The notes: a model not told the origin generated them from the letters alone. Numbered from the stretch's first letter, positions 1-8,813 are shown. The stretch: DNA of 64,000 nt from DASUNQ01 sp044866775 (GCA_044866775.1 JBIOUG010000097.1:10518-74517), one strand, 5' to 3'. Numbers and translations: made by a program.

Positions 1-164
1 GCCTCATCCCGGAGTTCACCGGCATCTCCGATCCCTACGAGGTGCCGGCCGACGCCGAGCTGTCGATCGATACCGCCGAGATGACGCCCGAGGAGGCGGC
101 GCAGGAGATCCTGCTCTACCTCGAGCGCGAGGGCTACGTCGGACCGAGCGCGCCGAGCGCCTGA
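1..164 (+). CDS. cysC: Adenylylsulfate (APS) kinase, C-terminal fragment
   Basis: This is the last 54 codons of a gene that begins before the window. The reading frame starts at base 3 and ends with TGA at 162-164. The visible motif FTGISDPYEVP followed by ELSIDT and a helical tail is the characteristic C-terminal signature of APS kinase, which phosphorylates APS to PAPS in sulfate activation. The P-loop lies outside the window. The protein may be a stand-alone CysC or the kinase half of a CysN/CysC or Sat/CysC fusion; the fragment cannot tell. The next gene starts one base after the stop, so the two are surely cotranscribed, which fits a PAPS-making and PAP-removing pair. Confidence 0.85.
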   Translation, partial: LIPEFTGISDPYEVPADAELSIDTAEMTPEEAAQEILLYLEREGYVGPSAPSA

Positions 165-165
165 G

Positions 166-990
166 ATGGAGCCGACGGGCGGGGTGGGAGCGGCGGTCGC
201 CGGCTGCGGCGACTGGCGCGACGAGCTGGAGCGCATCGAGGCCGCGCTCGAGGAGGCGGCCGCGGCGCTCGCCCGCTTCACGCCGGGAGAGGTGGCGGCG
301 CGGCGGAAGAGCGGCGACGACCCGGTGACCGAGGCCGACACGACGGTCGACGCTCTGCTGCGCCGCCTGCTGCCGCGCCCCGGCGAAGGGTGGCTCTCGG
401 AGGAGACGCTCGACGATCTCTCCCGCACCGAGCGGCGGCGGGTGTGGGTGGTCGACCCGCTCGACGGCACGCGCGAGTTCGTGGCCGGCATCCCCGAATG
501 GTCGGTCTCGGTCGGGCTGGTCGTCGACGGCGAGCCAGTGGCCGGTGGCGTCCTCAACCCCGCCACCGGCGAGCGGGTGGTCGGCGCGTGGGGTTGCGGC
601 GTGCGCCTGAACGGCGAGCCGGCGGCGGTCTCGCCGCGCCAGCACCTCGACGGCGCTCTGGTGCTCGCCAGCAGGAGCGAGGTCGGGCGCGGCCAGTGGC
701 AGCGCTTCGCCGGCGCTCCCTTTACGGTCCGCCCGATGGGCTCCGTCGCCTACAAGCTGGCGCTGGTCGCCGCCGGCCGGGCCGACGCCACCTGGACCCT
801 GGTCCCGAAGCACGAATGGGACGTGGCGGCGGGCGTGGCGCTGGTCCTCGCCGCCGGCGGCGAGGTGCGCGCCGGGCACCCCGAGGAGGCGCTCTTCAAC
901 CGCCGCGAGCCCCGCCTCACGCGCCTCATCGCGGCCAACGCCGCGCTCCTGCCCCAGATCGAGGAAGCGATCCGCACGACCGGCGGATAG
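166..990 (+). CDS. cysQ: CysQ-like 3'(2'),5'-bisphosphate nucleotidase (inositol monophosphatase family)
   Basis: A 274-residue protein of the Li-sensitive, Mg-dependent inositol monophosphatase superfamily. The metal-binding signatures are all visible: DPVTEAD near residues 52-58, SEE at 78-80, DPLDGT at 97-102 and EWDVAAG near 217. CysQ members dephosphorylate PAP (or PAPS), clearing the by-product of sulfate assimilation and sulfotransferases. The position one base after an APS kinase fragment supports the CysQ role over a plain inositol phosphatase. The ATG at 166 is the only sensible start. The long N-terminal stretch before the metal site is normal for the family. The assignment to PAP rather than another bisphosphate is inference from context. 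Confidence 0.85.
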   Translation: MEPTGGVGAAVAGCGDWRDELERIEAALEEAAAALARFTPGEVAARRKSGDDPVTEADTTVDALLRRLLPRPGEGWLSEETLDDLSRTERRRVWVVDPLDGTREFVAGIPEWSVSVGLVVDGEPVAGGVLNPATGERVVGAWGCGVRLNGEPAAVSPRQHLDGALVLASRSEVGRGQWQRFAGAPFTVRPMGSVAYKLALVAAGRADATWTLVPKHEWDVAAGVALVLAAGGEVRAGHPEEALFNRREPRLTRLIAANAALLPQIEEAIRTTGG

Positions 991-1011
991 CCGCGCGGCT
1001 CTGGCGCGGTT

Positions 1012-1052
1012 CTTGCGGTGCCGGCCGCAAGGAGCGGATCCTCGAGGATCCG
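1012..1052. promoter_or_regulatory. Two adjacent palindromes in the leader of the small secreted protein gene
   Basis: The first inverted repeat is CTTGCGG (1012-1018) and CCGCAAG (1025-1031) with a 6-nt loop. Three bases later comes a perfect 18-bp palindrome, CGGATCCTCGAGGATCCG (1035-1052), ending 7 nt before the ATG at 1060. There is no T-run after either, so a Rho-independent terminator for cysQ is not supported. The palindrome could act as an operator or as a hairpin covering the ribosome-binding region. Function is not known. Confidence 0.5.
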
Positions 1053-1059
1053 AAAAGCA

Positions 1060-1371
1060 ATGAGACAGCGTCACCTCCGCCTCACCGTCAGCTTGTCTCT
1101 GTTCCTTGTCCTCGCGGCCGCCCCTGCTCTGCAGGCGCTCCCTTCGCAGCGGCCGGCGGAGGCTCTCTGGCAGTCGCCCGTGGCGCTCTTCGTCGACTGG
1201 CTCGCCAAGATCGCCGACCGGCTGGGCTGGGCGGACACGGCCGGCGAGCCGGCGCCGCGCGCCGTCCTGGCGCCGGACGAGGAAGGTGGAACCCCGCCCC
1301 CACCCACGCCGGATGGCGACGACGGCATGTGCACCGACCCCGACGGGCACCGCGTACCCTGCACGCCGTAG
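1060..1371 (+). CDS. Small secreted protein of unknown function
   Basis: A 103-residue protein with a clear Sec signal peptide: a basic start (MRQRHLR), a hydrophobic core and an Ala-rich cleavage region (AAAPALQA) around residue 26. The mature part is about 77 residues, with a short amphipathic stretch (ALFVDWLAKIADRLGW), a proline-rich linker and a C-terminal tail holding two cysteines (CTDPDGHRVPC) that could pair in the periplasm. I do not recognise a family. The frame is open upstream to 1018, but the ATG at 1060 puts the signal peptide at the N-terminus and is chosen. It lies between cysQ and a TPR gene. Confidence 0.6.
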   Translation: MRQRHLRLTVSLSLFLVLAAAPALQALPSQRPAEALWQSPVALFVDWLAKIADRLGWADTAGEPAPRAVLAPDEEGGTPPPPTPDGDDGMCTDPDGHRVPCTP

Positions 1372-1461
1372 GTGAGCCGTGCCACGGGTCGAGGTTTTGC
1401 GCATGCGCCCGGGCCTCGTGGCAACGTTCTCGCATGCAATCAGGCCCCTGAAGGGGAAGCT

Positions 1462-2820
1462 GTGCTCGAAGTACTGAAGCAGAAGCGCCACGCGATCCGG
1501 ACTTCAACGCTCAAGCGCTTCGTCGCCGGGCAGGCGAACCGGCACGAGGGGCAAGAGATCGTGCGCCATCTCGTCGACGGCTGCGAAGCCTGCCGGCGGT
1601 GGATCCGGAACAACGCCTGGGGACCGACAGGGGAGCGCCCGGAGCCGCCGCCGGGAGCCTACGACCGAGCGTTCGCCGCCGCCGAGGCGGTGGCCCGGGC
1701 GGAGGCCGAGCGCCGCAGTCTCGAGGTGCGGGAGCTGCTCGCCGAGCTCGCGGCGCTGCCAACTGAGGAACGAGAGGCGAGGATCGGCAACTCGCGGCGC
1801 TTCGGCTCCACAGCTCTCGCGGCGGTTCTCGTCGCGCGAAGCCACGAAGCGCGCTATCGCGACGCGGACGCCATGCTCGCCGACGCGCGCCTGGCCGTTG
1901 CCGCGGCCGAAGCCGCGGCGGCGGTGGCGCGCGCCGAGGAGTTGCTCGAGGTCAAGGACTGCCTGGCCAAGGCCTGGGGTCAGCTCGCCAACGTCCATCG
2001 CCTGCGGGGCAGCCTGCTCGACGCCGAGGACGCGTTCGCGGTGGCCTTCCATCACCTCGAGGAGGGGACCGGCGAGCTCGGGCTACGGGCGGAGCTCTAC
2101 GGCCGTCTCGCTTCGCTGCGCCGCGCGCGACGCCAGTTCTACGAGTCGATCGAGCTCCTACGGCGAGCGATCGCCATCCATCGGCGCCTCGACGATCCTT
2201 CGGGAGAGGCCGCGGCCCGGATCAAGCTCGGCATTTCTTACATCTATGCCGGCGATGCCCAGGCGGCGGTCGGGCTCCTCACTCGCTGCCTGGAGGAGCT
2301 CGACCCGCGGCACCATCTCGATCTCGTCCGCGCCGCCAGCCAGAACCTGGTTGTCTGCTACTTGGACCTGGGGCAGCCGGCGCGCGCCCATGCGCTGTGG
2401 GTCGAGACGGAGCCGCTGTTCGCCGGCTGCGACGACGAGTTGGAGCTGCTCCGCCGCGCTTGGCGCCGCGGCACGATCGACGGCGAGCTGGGGCGTCTCG
2501 ACATCGCCGAGGCCTGCCTCCTGGCGGTGCGCGAGGGCTTCCTCGGCCACGGGCTCGCAATGGAGTCGGCGATCGCCTCCCTCCACCTCGCCGCCGTCTA
2601 CCTGCGGCAGCGCCGTGTCGCCGACGTGGTGCGCACGATCGGCGAGATCATCCCCATCTTCCAGTCCTTCGGCTGGGAGCAGGAGATCCTCGCCTCGCTC
2701 ACCCAGCTCGCCGGCGTCGCGCACGACGTGCGGGCCGCCCTCGAGCTGCTCAAGCACATCTCGCGCTCCGTCGAGCGCGGCGCCGACAGCCTGGCGAGCG
2801 CCGGCCTGCCTCACGACTGA
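1462..2820 (+). CDS. Tetratricopeptide-repeat protein with N-terminal His/Cys finger
   Basis: The protein has 452 residues from a GTG start at 1462, preceded by a purine-rich ribosome site (GAAGGGGAAG). The frame is open further upstream, but that part overlaps the leader region and looks non-coding. Residues 36-44 contain H-x4-C-x2-C, a remnant of the anti-sigma-type zinc finger that often precedes TPR arrays in these bacteria. From about residue 150 the chain is entirely alpha-helical, with TPR-like units such as the region around GQLANVHRLRGSLLDAEDAF. No enzymatic domain or membrane segment is visible. It is probably a cytoplasmic scaffold or regulatory partner; the partner is unknown. Confidence 0.7.
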   Translation: MLEVLKQKRHAIRTSTLKRFVAGQANRHEGQEIVRHLVDGCEACRRWIRNNAWGPTGERPEPPPGAYDRAFAAAEAVARAEAERRSLEVRELLAELAALPTEEREARIGNSRRFGSTALAAVLVARSHEARYRDADAMLADARLAVAAAEAAAAVARAEELLEVKDCLAKAWGQLANVHRLRGSLLDAEDAFAVAFHHLEEGTGELGLRAELYGRLASLRRARRQFYESIELLRRAIAIHRRLDDPSGEAAARIKLGISYIYAGDAQAAVGLLTRCLEELDPRHHLDLVRAASQNLVVCYLDLGQPARAHALWVETEPLFAGCDDELELLRRAWRRGTIDGELGRLDIAEACLLAVREGFLGHGLAMESAIASLHLAAVYLRQRRVADVVRTIGEIIPIFQSFGWEQEILASLTQLAGVAHDVRAALELLKHISRSVERGADSLASAGLPHD

Positions 2821-3420
2821 GCCCGCAGCTCCGGCGCGAGTCCCTTCTGGCCGACGGGCGGGGCGGAGGAGCTGCTGCCTCCGGCACGATCGCGGGTGCG
2901 CTGAGCGGACGGGCCGGCGCGCCGGCCGCGCGGGCAGAGTGCCGGCGCTCGTCGCGGGCCGCGTGGACCGCGAGGGCCGCCGCCGCGGCCAGATGGGTGA
3001 CGACCTGCGGCTCGTGGACACTCCGCCTGCCCAGGCGGGAAAGCGACCGGACCGGCGTCTTTCCCTCCCGGACCGAGCCCTTCCCCTCCTGGCCATCCGT
3101 CGTTCCCTCGTGGACCGCGCTTCCGCCCGCATGGACGAGGTTCGCTCCCTGCCGGGCGCCGCTCCCGCTGTCGTGGACGGTGGTCGTCGCCTCGCCGCTG
3201 ACCCTCGCTTCTGGGTGGACGACCGCCCGTCGCTCCCGCGCGCCCGCGCGGCGGTCCCGGCCCGGCACGCGCCGACGCCGGCAACCAGGTGCGCCCGGCC
3301 GCCGCCGGCACGGGGCCTCGGCCGGTTGCCAGACGGCGCCCCTTCTGCCACAATTCCGCCCGCGCACCCGCGAACAGTCTGACCGCGTTGGGTTTGACCG
3401 CGCAGTAGCAGTCCATCGAC
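2821..3420. other. Long intergenic region, no convincing gene
   Basis: Every frame is open for long stretches because of the GC content, but none shows family-like sequence. The region contains a 16-bp perfect palindrome (GGCCGGCGCGCCGGCC, 2912-2927) that may be the transcription end of the TPR gene, although no T-run follows. It also holds a nine-unit degenerate tandem array (3048-3236). The last 180 bases before the glycosyltransferase gene show no promoter that I can defend. Confidence 0.6.
3048..3236. repeat. Degenerate 21-bp tandem repeat, nine units
   Basis: Nine consecutive 21-bp units begin at 3048, 3069, 3090, 3111, 3132, 3153, 3174, 3195 and 3216. Most units open with TGGAC or CGGAC and end in a pyrimidine-rich stretch such as TTCCCTCC or GCTCCCTGC. 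The period is exact while the sequence within units has drifted. Because 21 is a multiple of three, each frame reads as a heptapeptide repeat (for example the - strand gives units resembling GGSAVHE), but the frames have no gene-like flanks, so a DNA-level repeat is preferred. Confidence 0.7.
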
Positions 3421-4644
3421 GTGCCGATCGCTCGACCCGAAGTCGACCTCCGCTTCGCCGGGATGCCTGAGCCGGAAGCGCCGCCGCCGGCGCCCGCCGG
3501 CGCGCCATTCCCGCGCCGCCGCCGCGGCCTGGTCCTGGTCTCGGCCGGGCTGGCGCTCGAGGGCGGCGGCCGGGCCCTGGCCGGGCGCCTCCTGGCCGGC
3601 GCCTGCGCCGCCTACGCGCGCGAGGAAGGCATCGGCTTCCGCGTGCTCGCCCTCGGCTCGGCGCCGCTGCCGGTCGACTGCGCGGCCGCGCGCTGCTTCG
3701 GCGATTGCCAGCTCGCCCTCGCCCGTGCCGCCTGGGCGGGCCAGCTCCGCCGCCGCCCGGAGGCGTACGTCTTCGATCTCCTGGGACCGGCGCGGGTGCA
3801 GGCGCTGCTGCCCGCTTCCCGCCGCGCGCCGTATCTGGTGCCGCTCTACGGCATCGAGGCCTGGCGCCCGCTCTCCTGGGACCGCGCCCGCGCCCTGCGG
3901 CTCGCCGACGCGGTCGTCGCGATCTCGCGCCACACCGTCGAGCGTGCCCGCCCGTTCTGCCCCGGCCTCGACCGCGCCGCGGTCCTGCCGCTGGCGCTCG
4001 AGGAGCGGCCGCCGGAAGGCGCCGTGGACCGCGCGCTCCTCGAGCGGCTCGGCGACGGCTTCGTGCTCATCGTCGGGCGCCTGGCGCCCGGCGAGCGCTA
4101 CAAGGGGCACGACGAGCTGCTCGAGGCGATCCCCCGCCTGCTGGCCGCGGCGCCGGAAGCGCGGCTCGTCGTGGCGGGCGACGGCGCCGACCGGCCGCGC
4201 CTCGCCGCCCGCGCGGCGAGCCTCGGCTTGGACGGCCGCGTGACCTTCACCGGCTTCGTCAGCGAAGCCACTCTCGCCGAGATCTACCGGCGCTGCGCCC
4301 TCTTCGCCATGCCCAGCCGCGGCGAGGGCTTCGGGCTCGTGTTCCTCGAAGCGATGCGCGCCGCCAAGCCCTGCGTCGCGGCGCGCGGCAGCGCCGCCGA
4401 GGAGGTCGTGGTGGACGGCGAGACCGCGCTCCTCGTCGACCCCGCCGACGGCGAGGCGCTGGCGGCGGCGCTCGCCCGCCTGCTGCGCGAGCCGGCCCTC
4501 GCCCACCGCCTCGGCGAGACCGGCCGGCGGCGCTGGCAGCGCGAGTTCACGGTCGAGCGCTTCCGCGCCGGCCTCCGACCGCATCTCGACCGCCTGACGC
4601 GGGAGGCGCCGGCGCTCCCGCGCCGGGCCCCGAGCGACGTCTAG
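3421..4644 (+). CDS. Glycosyltransferase family 4
   Basis: A 407-residue GT-B enzyme and the first gene of the polysaccharide cluster. The C-terminal Rossmann half has the usual markers: VGRLAPGERYKGHDELLEA near 220, VAGDG near 255 and the donor-binding E-x7-E region SRGEGFGLVFLEAM near 300. It should transfer an NDP-sugar to a lipid-linked or growing glycan on the cytoplasmic side. The start is GTG 3421; an ATG at 3463 is possible. The next gene starts 2 nt after the stop. Substrate cannot be read from the sequence. Confidence 0.85.
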   Translation: MPIARPEVDLRFAGMPEPEAPPPAPAGAPFPRRRRGLVLVSAGLALEGGGRALAGRLLAGACAAYAREEGIGFRVLALGSAPLPVDCAAARCFGDCQLALARAAWAGQLRRRPEAYVFDLLGPARVQALLPASRRAPYLVPLYGIEAWRPLSWDRARALRLADAVVAISRHTVERARPFCPGLDRAAVLPLALEERPPEGAVDRALLERLGDGFVLIVGRLAPGERYKGHDELLEAIPRLLAAAPEARLVVAGDGADRPRLAARAASLGLDGRVTFTGFVSEATLAEIYRRCALFAMPSRGEGFGLVFLEAMRAAKPCVAARGSAAEEVVVDGETALLVDPADGEALAAALARLLREPALAHRLGETGRRRWQREFTVERFRAGLRPHLDRLTREAPALPRRAPSDV

Positions 4645-4646
4645 CC

Positions 4647-6497
4647 ATGTGCGGCATCAACGGCCTCCTCCGCCTGCGCGACGACGCGCCGCCGCTCGAC
4701 CCGGGCGAGCTGCTCGCGACGCGCGACGCCATGGCGCGCCGCGGCCCGGACGGCGAAGGCGCCTGGCTCGCGCCCGACGGCCGCGTCGCCCTCGCCCATC
4801 GGCGGCTCGCGATCCTCGACCTCTCTCCCGCCGGCGCGCAGCCGATGGCCTCGCCCGACGGGCGCCTGCGCATCGTGCTGAACGGCGAGATCTACAACTT
4901 CCGCGCCCTGCGGGCCGAGCTCGAGCGCGACGGCCGGAGCTTCCGCTCGCAGAGTGACACCGAGGTGCTGCTCGCCCTCTACGCGCGCGATGGCGAGGCG
5001 ATGCTCGGTCGGCTGCGCGGGATGTTCGCGCTGGCGCTCTGGGACGCCGAGCGCGGCCGGCTGCTGCTGGCCCGCGACCCCCTCGGGATCAAGCCGCTCT
5101 ACTACGCGGTCGCGGGCGGCGTCCTGCGCTTCGCCTCGCAGGTCAAGGCGCTCGAGGCCGGCGGCGGCATCCCGCTCGCGCTCGACCCGGCCGGCCTCGG
5201 CGGTTTCCTCTTGTGGGGATCGGTCCCCGAGCCCTGGACCCTGCGCCGCGCCGTGCGGGCGCTACCCGCCGGGCACCTGCTGCGCGTCGAGCAGGGCCGC
5301 GTCGACGGACCGCTCGCCTTCTATCGCCCCGCCGTGGAGCCGCCGCCGGAGCCGGCCGCCGACGCGCCCGATGCGCCCGATCTGGTGACCGCCCTCGCCG
5401 AGTCGGTGCGCGACCATCTGGTCTCCGACGTGCCGGTCGCGGTCTTCCTCTCCGCCGGTCTCGACTCGAGCCTGCTCGCGGCGCTCGCCTGCCGCGCGCT
5501 GCCGGAGCCGCCGGCCACCTTCACCTTACGCTTCGACGCCCTCGCCGGCACGCCGCTCGACGAGGCGCCGCTCGCCGCCGAGGTCGCGCGGCGGCTGGGC
5601 ACCCGCCACCTCGAGCGCACCGTCCGGCGCGAGGAGTTCCTCGACCTCTGGCCGGCCGCTCTCGCCGCCATGGACCAGCCGTCGATCGACGGCTTCAACA
5701 TCTTCCGGGTGAGCCGCGCGGCGCACGCGGAAGGGCTCAAGGTGGTCCTCTCAGGCCTCGGCGGCGACGAGCTGTTCGGCAGCTATTCCTCGTTCGCCGA
5801 CGTGCCGCGGCTCGCCCGCGCCGCGCGCCGCGGCCGGCGCCTGCCGGGCCTCGCGCCGCTCTGGCCGCCGCTCGCCCGCGGCGTCTTCCGCGACCGGCCG
5901 AAGCTCGCCGGCGCGCTGCGCTACGGCGCCACGCTGCCCGGGGCCTACTTTCTGCGCCGCGCCCTGTTCCTGCCCGAAGAGCTGCCGGCGTTGCTCGGGC
6001 GCGACGGCGCCGCCGAGACGCTTGCCGCCTACGATCCGGTCGCCGACGCCGGCAAGCTCCTGCCGTCGTCTCACCGCAATGGCCACCTAGGCGCCGCCGC
6101 TGCCTGGCAGGCGGTGCATCTCATGGAGACGACGCAGTACATGCGGAACCAGCTCCTGCGCGACGCCGACTGGGCCGCCATGGCCCACTCGCTCGAGCTG
6201 CGGGTGCCGCTGGTCGACGCGCGCCTCTACGCCCAGCTCGCGGCGCTCGACTTCGAGCCGGCGCGGTCGCTGGGCAAGGCCGAGGTGGTGCGGCGGGCGG
6301 CGCCGGAGCTGCCGGAGGCGGTCTTCCGCCGGCCGAAGACGGGCTTCTATGTGCCGGTCACCGCGTGGCTCGCCGGCGCCGGAACCGGAGCGGCTTCCGC
6401 GCCGCCGAGTTTGGGGGCGCAATCGCGCTTGCTGGCGCGCCGGGTGCTGGCGGAGCACGGGGTTACGCTCGCCGACGATCCCAGGGGAGACGGCTGA
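4647..6497 (+). CDS. asnB: Glutamine-hydrolysing asparagine synthetase
   Basis: A 616-residue class II amidotransferase. The N-terminus MCGINGL supplies the catalytic Cys2, followed by GATase-2 motifs (RRGPDGEG, NGEIYNF). The synthetase half has the PP-loop SAGLDSS near residues 269-275 and the SGLGGDELFG motif. Such AsnB copies sit in many exopolysaccharide and exosortase clusters, where the acceptor may be a glycan carboxylate rather than aspartate; here that is inference. It contrasts with the AsnB-like protein at 43213-45024, which has lost the Cys. The ATG lies 3 nt after the previous stop, and the TGA overlaps the next ATG. Confidence 0.9.
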   Translation: MCGINGLLRLRDDAPPLDPGELLATRDAMARRGPDGEGAWLAPDGRVALAHRRLAILDLSPAGAQPMASPDGRLRIVLNGEIYNFRALRAELERDGRSFRSQSDTEVLLALYARDGEAMLGRLRGMFALALWDAERGRLLLARDPLGIKPLYYAVAGGVLRFASQVKALEAGGGIPLALDPAGLGGFLLWGSVPEPWTLRRAVRALPAGHLLRVEQGRVDGPLAFYRPAVEPPPEPAADAPDAPDLVTALAESVRDHLVSDVPVAVFLSAGLDSSLLAALACRALPEPPATFTLRFDALAGTPLDEAPLAAEVARRLGTRHLERTVRREEFLDLWPAALAAMDQPSIDGFNIFRVSRAAHAEGLKVVLSGLGGDELFGSYSSFADVPRLARAARRGRRLPGLAPLWPPLARGVFRDRPKLAGALRYGATLPGAYFLRRALFLPEELPALLGRDGAAETLAAYDPVADAGKLLPSSHRNGHLGAAAAWQAVHLMETTQYMRNQLLRDADWAAMAHSLELRVPLVDARLYAQLAALDFEPARSLGKAEVVRRAAPELPEAVFRRPKTGFYVPVTAWLAGAGTGAASAPPSLGAQSRLLARRVLAEHGVTLADDPRGDG

Positions 6498-7807
6498 TGG
6501 AGGCCGTCACCGTCGCCGTCGCTCCGGCGGGTCCGGTCGCCCGCCTCAAGCGCTGGAGCGGCATTTTCGCCGCCTACTTCACCACGCAGACCGTGACTCA
6601 GCTCGCCGGAATCGCGGCCGGCCTGCTGCTGGTACGGGCGCTGCCCGTGCGCGAGTTCGCGCTCTATACGATGGCCGCGTCGGTGATCGGCTTCTTTTCC
6701 TTCGTCACCGACTTGGGGAGCACGACCTCCCTTCTCCACTTCTTCCGCCGCGACAAGGGAGGAGCGGAGTTCGCTGCCTACCGGCGAGCGGTGTTGTCGC
6801 TTCGGCGCCTCGCCTTCCTGCTCGGGATGCTGGCGGTTCTCGCCGCGTTTCCGGCGGCGGCCGCCGCCGAGGGATTCAGCGCCGGTGAGTCGCTGCTGGC
6901 CACCGCCGGCATCCTCCTCTGCGTCTGGTTTCAGATCGACGCCTCGCTCCGGCTCCTGACGCTCCGTCTCCAAGATCGCTACGGCCGCTCCTACCGCGCC
7001 GAGCTGGCGGGCGCGCTCCTCCGTCTCGGCGCGACCGCGGCTCTGATCGCGCTCGCCTGGCTCGAGGCGTGGCTCGCAATCCTCGCCACCACCGCCGGCA
7101 CGGCGCTCGCCGCGCGCCTCGCCACGGCGGCGGAGCCAGCCGAGGCGGGCGCTGCCGAGTCCGTACCGCCCTTGGGCCCCTACCGCCGACGGGTCGTCCA
7201 CTACCTCCTCCCCACTCTGCCGAGCGCCTTCTATTTCGCTCTTCGGGGGCCGCTCACGGTCTGGCTCGCTGCCGCCTTCGGCGCTCCTCAGACCATCGCC
7301 GAGGTCGGGGCGCTCGGGCGCCTCGGGCTCATCGTCGGTCTCTTCTCGGGGCTGATCGGCGTCGTCTTCCTGCCCCATCTTTCGCGCACCGACGACCGCC
7401 TCTACCTCCTCCGCTATCTGCAGTTCGGCGGACTGCTGGCGGCGGTGGCGGCGGCGCTCCTCCTCGCCGCCTGGGTGTCGCCGCGCCCGTTCCTCTGGCT
7501 CCTCGGCGAGCGCTATTCTGGCCTCGACCACGAGTTGCTGCTGGTGGTGGCCAACGCCGGAGTCGCGCTGATCGGCGGCTATGTGGTGAGCGTCAACATG
7601 GCCCGCTCCTGGACCCGGTGGCAGGCGCTGACCGTCGTCCTCGAGATGTGCGTGCTGGCCGCCGGCGTTGCTGCGCTGCCGCTGTCGACGAGCGCCGGGA
7701 TCCTCACGCTGGGCCTCCTCTGCGCGGCCAGCGGCACGCTCCTCCAGACAGTCGTCACCTATGTCGGCTTCCGCCGCCCCGCCTGGGTCCAGTGGCACCG
7801 CGCCTGA
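6497..7807 (+). CDS. Wzx-like polysaccharide flippase (MOP superfamily)
   Basis: A 436-residue polytopic inner-membrane protein with about twelve hydrophobic segments. It opens with the pattern AYFTTQTVTQLAGIAAGLLLVRALPVREFALY (shown here only as its first part: AYFTTQTVTQLAGIAAGLLL), typical of the oligosaccharide flippase and MATE-like fold. It should move lipid-linked oligosaccharide units from the cytoplasmic to the periplasmic face. Its ATG overlaps the asnB stop by one base, implying translational coupling. Together with the polymerase-like protein at 11849-13306 it suggests a Wzx/Wzy route. No initiating phosphoglycosyltransferase or Wza/Wzc export protein lies in this window. Confidence 0.75.
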   Translation: MEAVTVAVAPAGPVARLKRWSGIFAAYFTTQTVTQLAGIAAGLLLVRALPVREFALYTMAASVIGFFSFVTDLGSTTSLLHFFRRDKGGAEFAAYRRAVLSLRRLAFLLGMLAVLAAFPAAAAAEGFSAGESLLATAGILLCVWFQIDASLRLLTLRLQDRYGRSYRAELAGALLRLGATAALIALAWLEAWLAILATTAGTALAARLATAAEPAEAGAAESVPPLGPYRRRVVHYLLPTLPSAFYFALRGPLTVWLAAAFGAPQTIAEVGALGRLGLIVGLFSGLIGVVFLPHLSRTDDRLYLLRYLQFGGLLAAVAAALLLAAWVSPRPFLWLLGERYSGLDHELLLVVANAGVALIGGYVVSVNMARSWTRWQALTVVLEMCVLAAGVAALPLSTSAGILTLGLLCAASGTLLQTVVTYVGFRRPAWVQWHRA

Positions 7808-7817
7808 GCGAGGAACC

Positions 7818-8813
7818 TTGTCTGCCGCGGTGACGACCATCGAACCCCTGCGCGGAAAGCGTGTGCTGATCACGGGAGGCCTCGGCTTCATCGGCCTCAA
7901 CGTGGCGCCGGCCTTCCTGGCCGCGGGGGCGCAGGTGCGCATCCTCAACCGCTCCGCCCACCCGCTGGCGCTGAAGTGGCTCGGCCAGATCGCGGACGGC
8001 CACCCGGTCGAGGTCTGCCAGGGGAACATCGGCGATGGTGACGGGATGCGGGCGTGGCTCGCAGGCGTCGACGTCGTTGTCAACCTCGCCGGGGAGTCAG
8101 GCGCGGTCAAGAGCCTGCAGGAGGCGCGGTCGGACATGCAGGTCAATGTCGCCGGCCACCTCACTCTCCTCGACACGGTGCGCACCATCGGGGCCTTGCC
8201 GCGCGTCGTCTTCGTCTCGAGCCGGCTCGTCTACGGAGTGACCGGCTCGACTCCAGTTGCCGAGGAGCGCCCGGCGCGGCCGACCAGCCTCTACGGCTTG
8301 CACAAGCTGACGGTGGAGCACTACCACCGCATCCATTGGGAGCAGTACGGCATCCCGTCGACGATCCTGCGGCTGACCAATCCCTACGGTCCGTTCCAAC
8401 TGCCCCACCGCCTGCACTATGGCGTGGTCAACCGCTTCATCATGACCGCAATCCAAGGGGGGACCATCACCCTCTTCGGCGACGGCGGTCAGCTCCGCGA
8501 CTACGTTTTCGCCGCGGACGTCGCGGAGGCCCTGCTGCGCGCGTGCGTCGAGGAACGCGCCGTAGGCCAGGTCCTGAACGTCGGCTCCGGAGTCTCGGTC
8601 GGTGTCGGAGAGGTGGCACGCCGCATCGTCGCCGCCGCGGGCTCAGGCAGCGTCGAATCCGCTCCTTGGCCGCACGACGAACAGAAGGTCGAGACCGGTG
8701 ACTTCCTCTGCGACACCAGCCGTATCCGGGAGATCCTCGGCTGGCAGGCCCGGACAGACCTCGACGACGGTCTGCGCCTGACCGTGCAGAGCTACCGGAG
8801 CCTCCTCACGTGA
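7818..8813 (+). CDS. NAD-dependent nucleotide-sugar epimerase/dehydratase
   Basis: A 331-residue extended short-chain dehydrogenase/reductase. The NAD motif GGLGFIG is at about residues 19-25, the conserved SSRLVYG and the catalytic Tyr/Lys pair in YGLHK are present, and LRLTNPYGP follows, as in UDP-sugar 4-epimerases. It makes or interconverts an NDP-sugar for the polymer. I chose TTG 7818, six bases after AGGA; GTG 7830 is the alternative. The upstream frame overlapping the flippase is not gene-like. Exact sugar unknown. Confidence 0.8.
   Translation: MSAAVTTIEPLRGKRVLITGGLGFIGLNVAPAFLAAGAQVRILNRSAHPLALKWLGQIADGHPVEVCQGNIGDGDGMRAWLAGVDVVVNLAGESGAVKSLQEARSDMQVNVAGHLTLLDTVRTIGALPRVVFVSSRLVYGVTGSTPVAEERPARPTSLYGLHKLTVEHYHRIHWEQYGIPSTILRLTNPYGPFQLPHRLHYGVVNRFIMTAIQGGTITLFGDGGQLRDYVFAADVAEALLRACVEERAVGQVLNVGSGVSVGVGEVARRIVAAAGSGSVESAPWPHDEQKVETGDFLCDTSRIREILGWQARTDLDDGLRLTVQSYRSLLT

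Noticed and set aside
16..1491. Long - strand open frame over the cysQ region
   Set aside because: It is the shadow of cysQ and the next genes in GC-rich DNA; the residues are Arg/Ala/Gly-rich with no motif.
3048..3236. Reading the 21-bp array as a heptapeptide-repeat protein
   Set aside because: All frames give equally good repeats and none has a start, signal or domain around it.
2158..4584. 808-codon - strand frame across the intergenic region and the first GT gene
   Set aside because: It covers the complement of two clear + strand genes and has no family-like sequence.
6347..8188. 613-codon - strand frame opposite the flippase
   Set aside because: Arg/Glu/Gly-rich shadow; the + strand encodes a motif-complete membrane protein.
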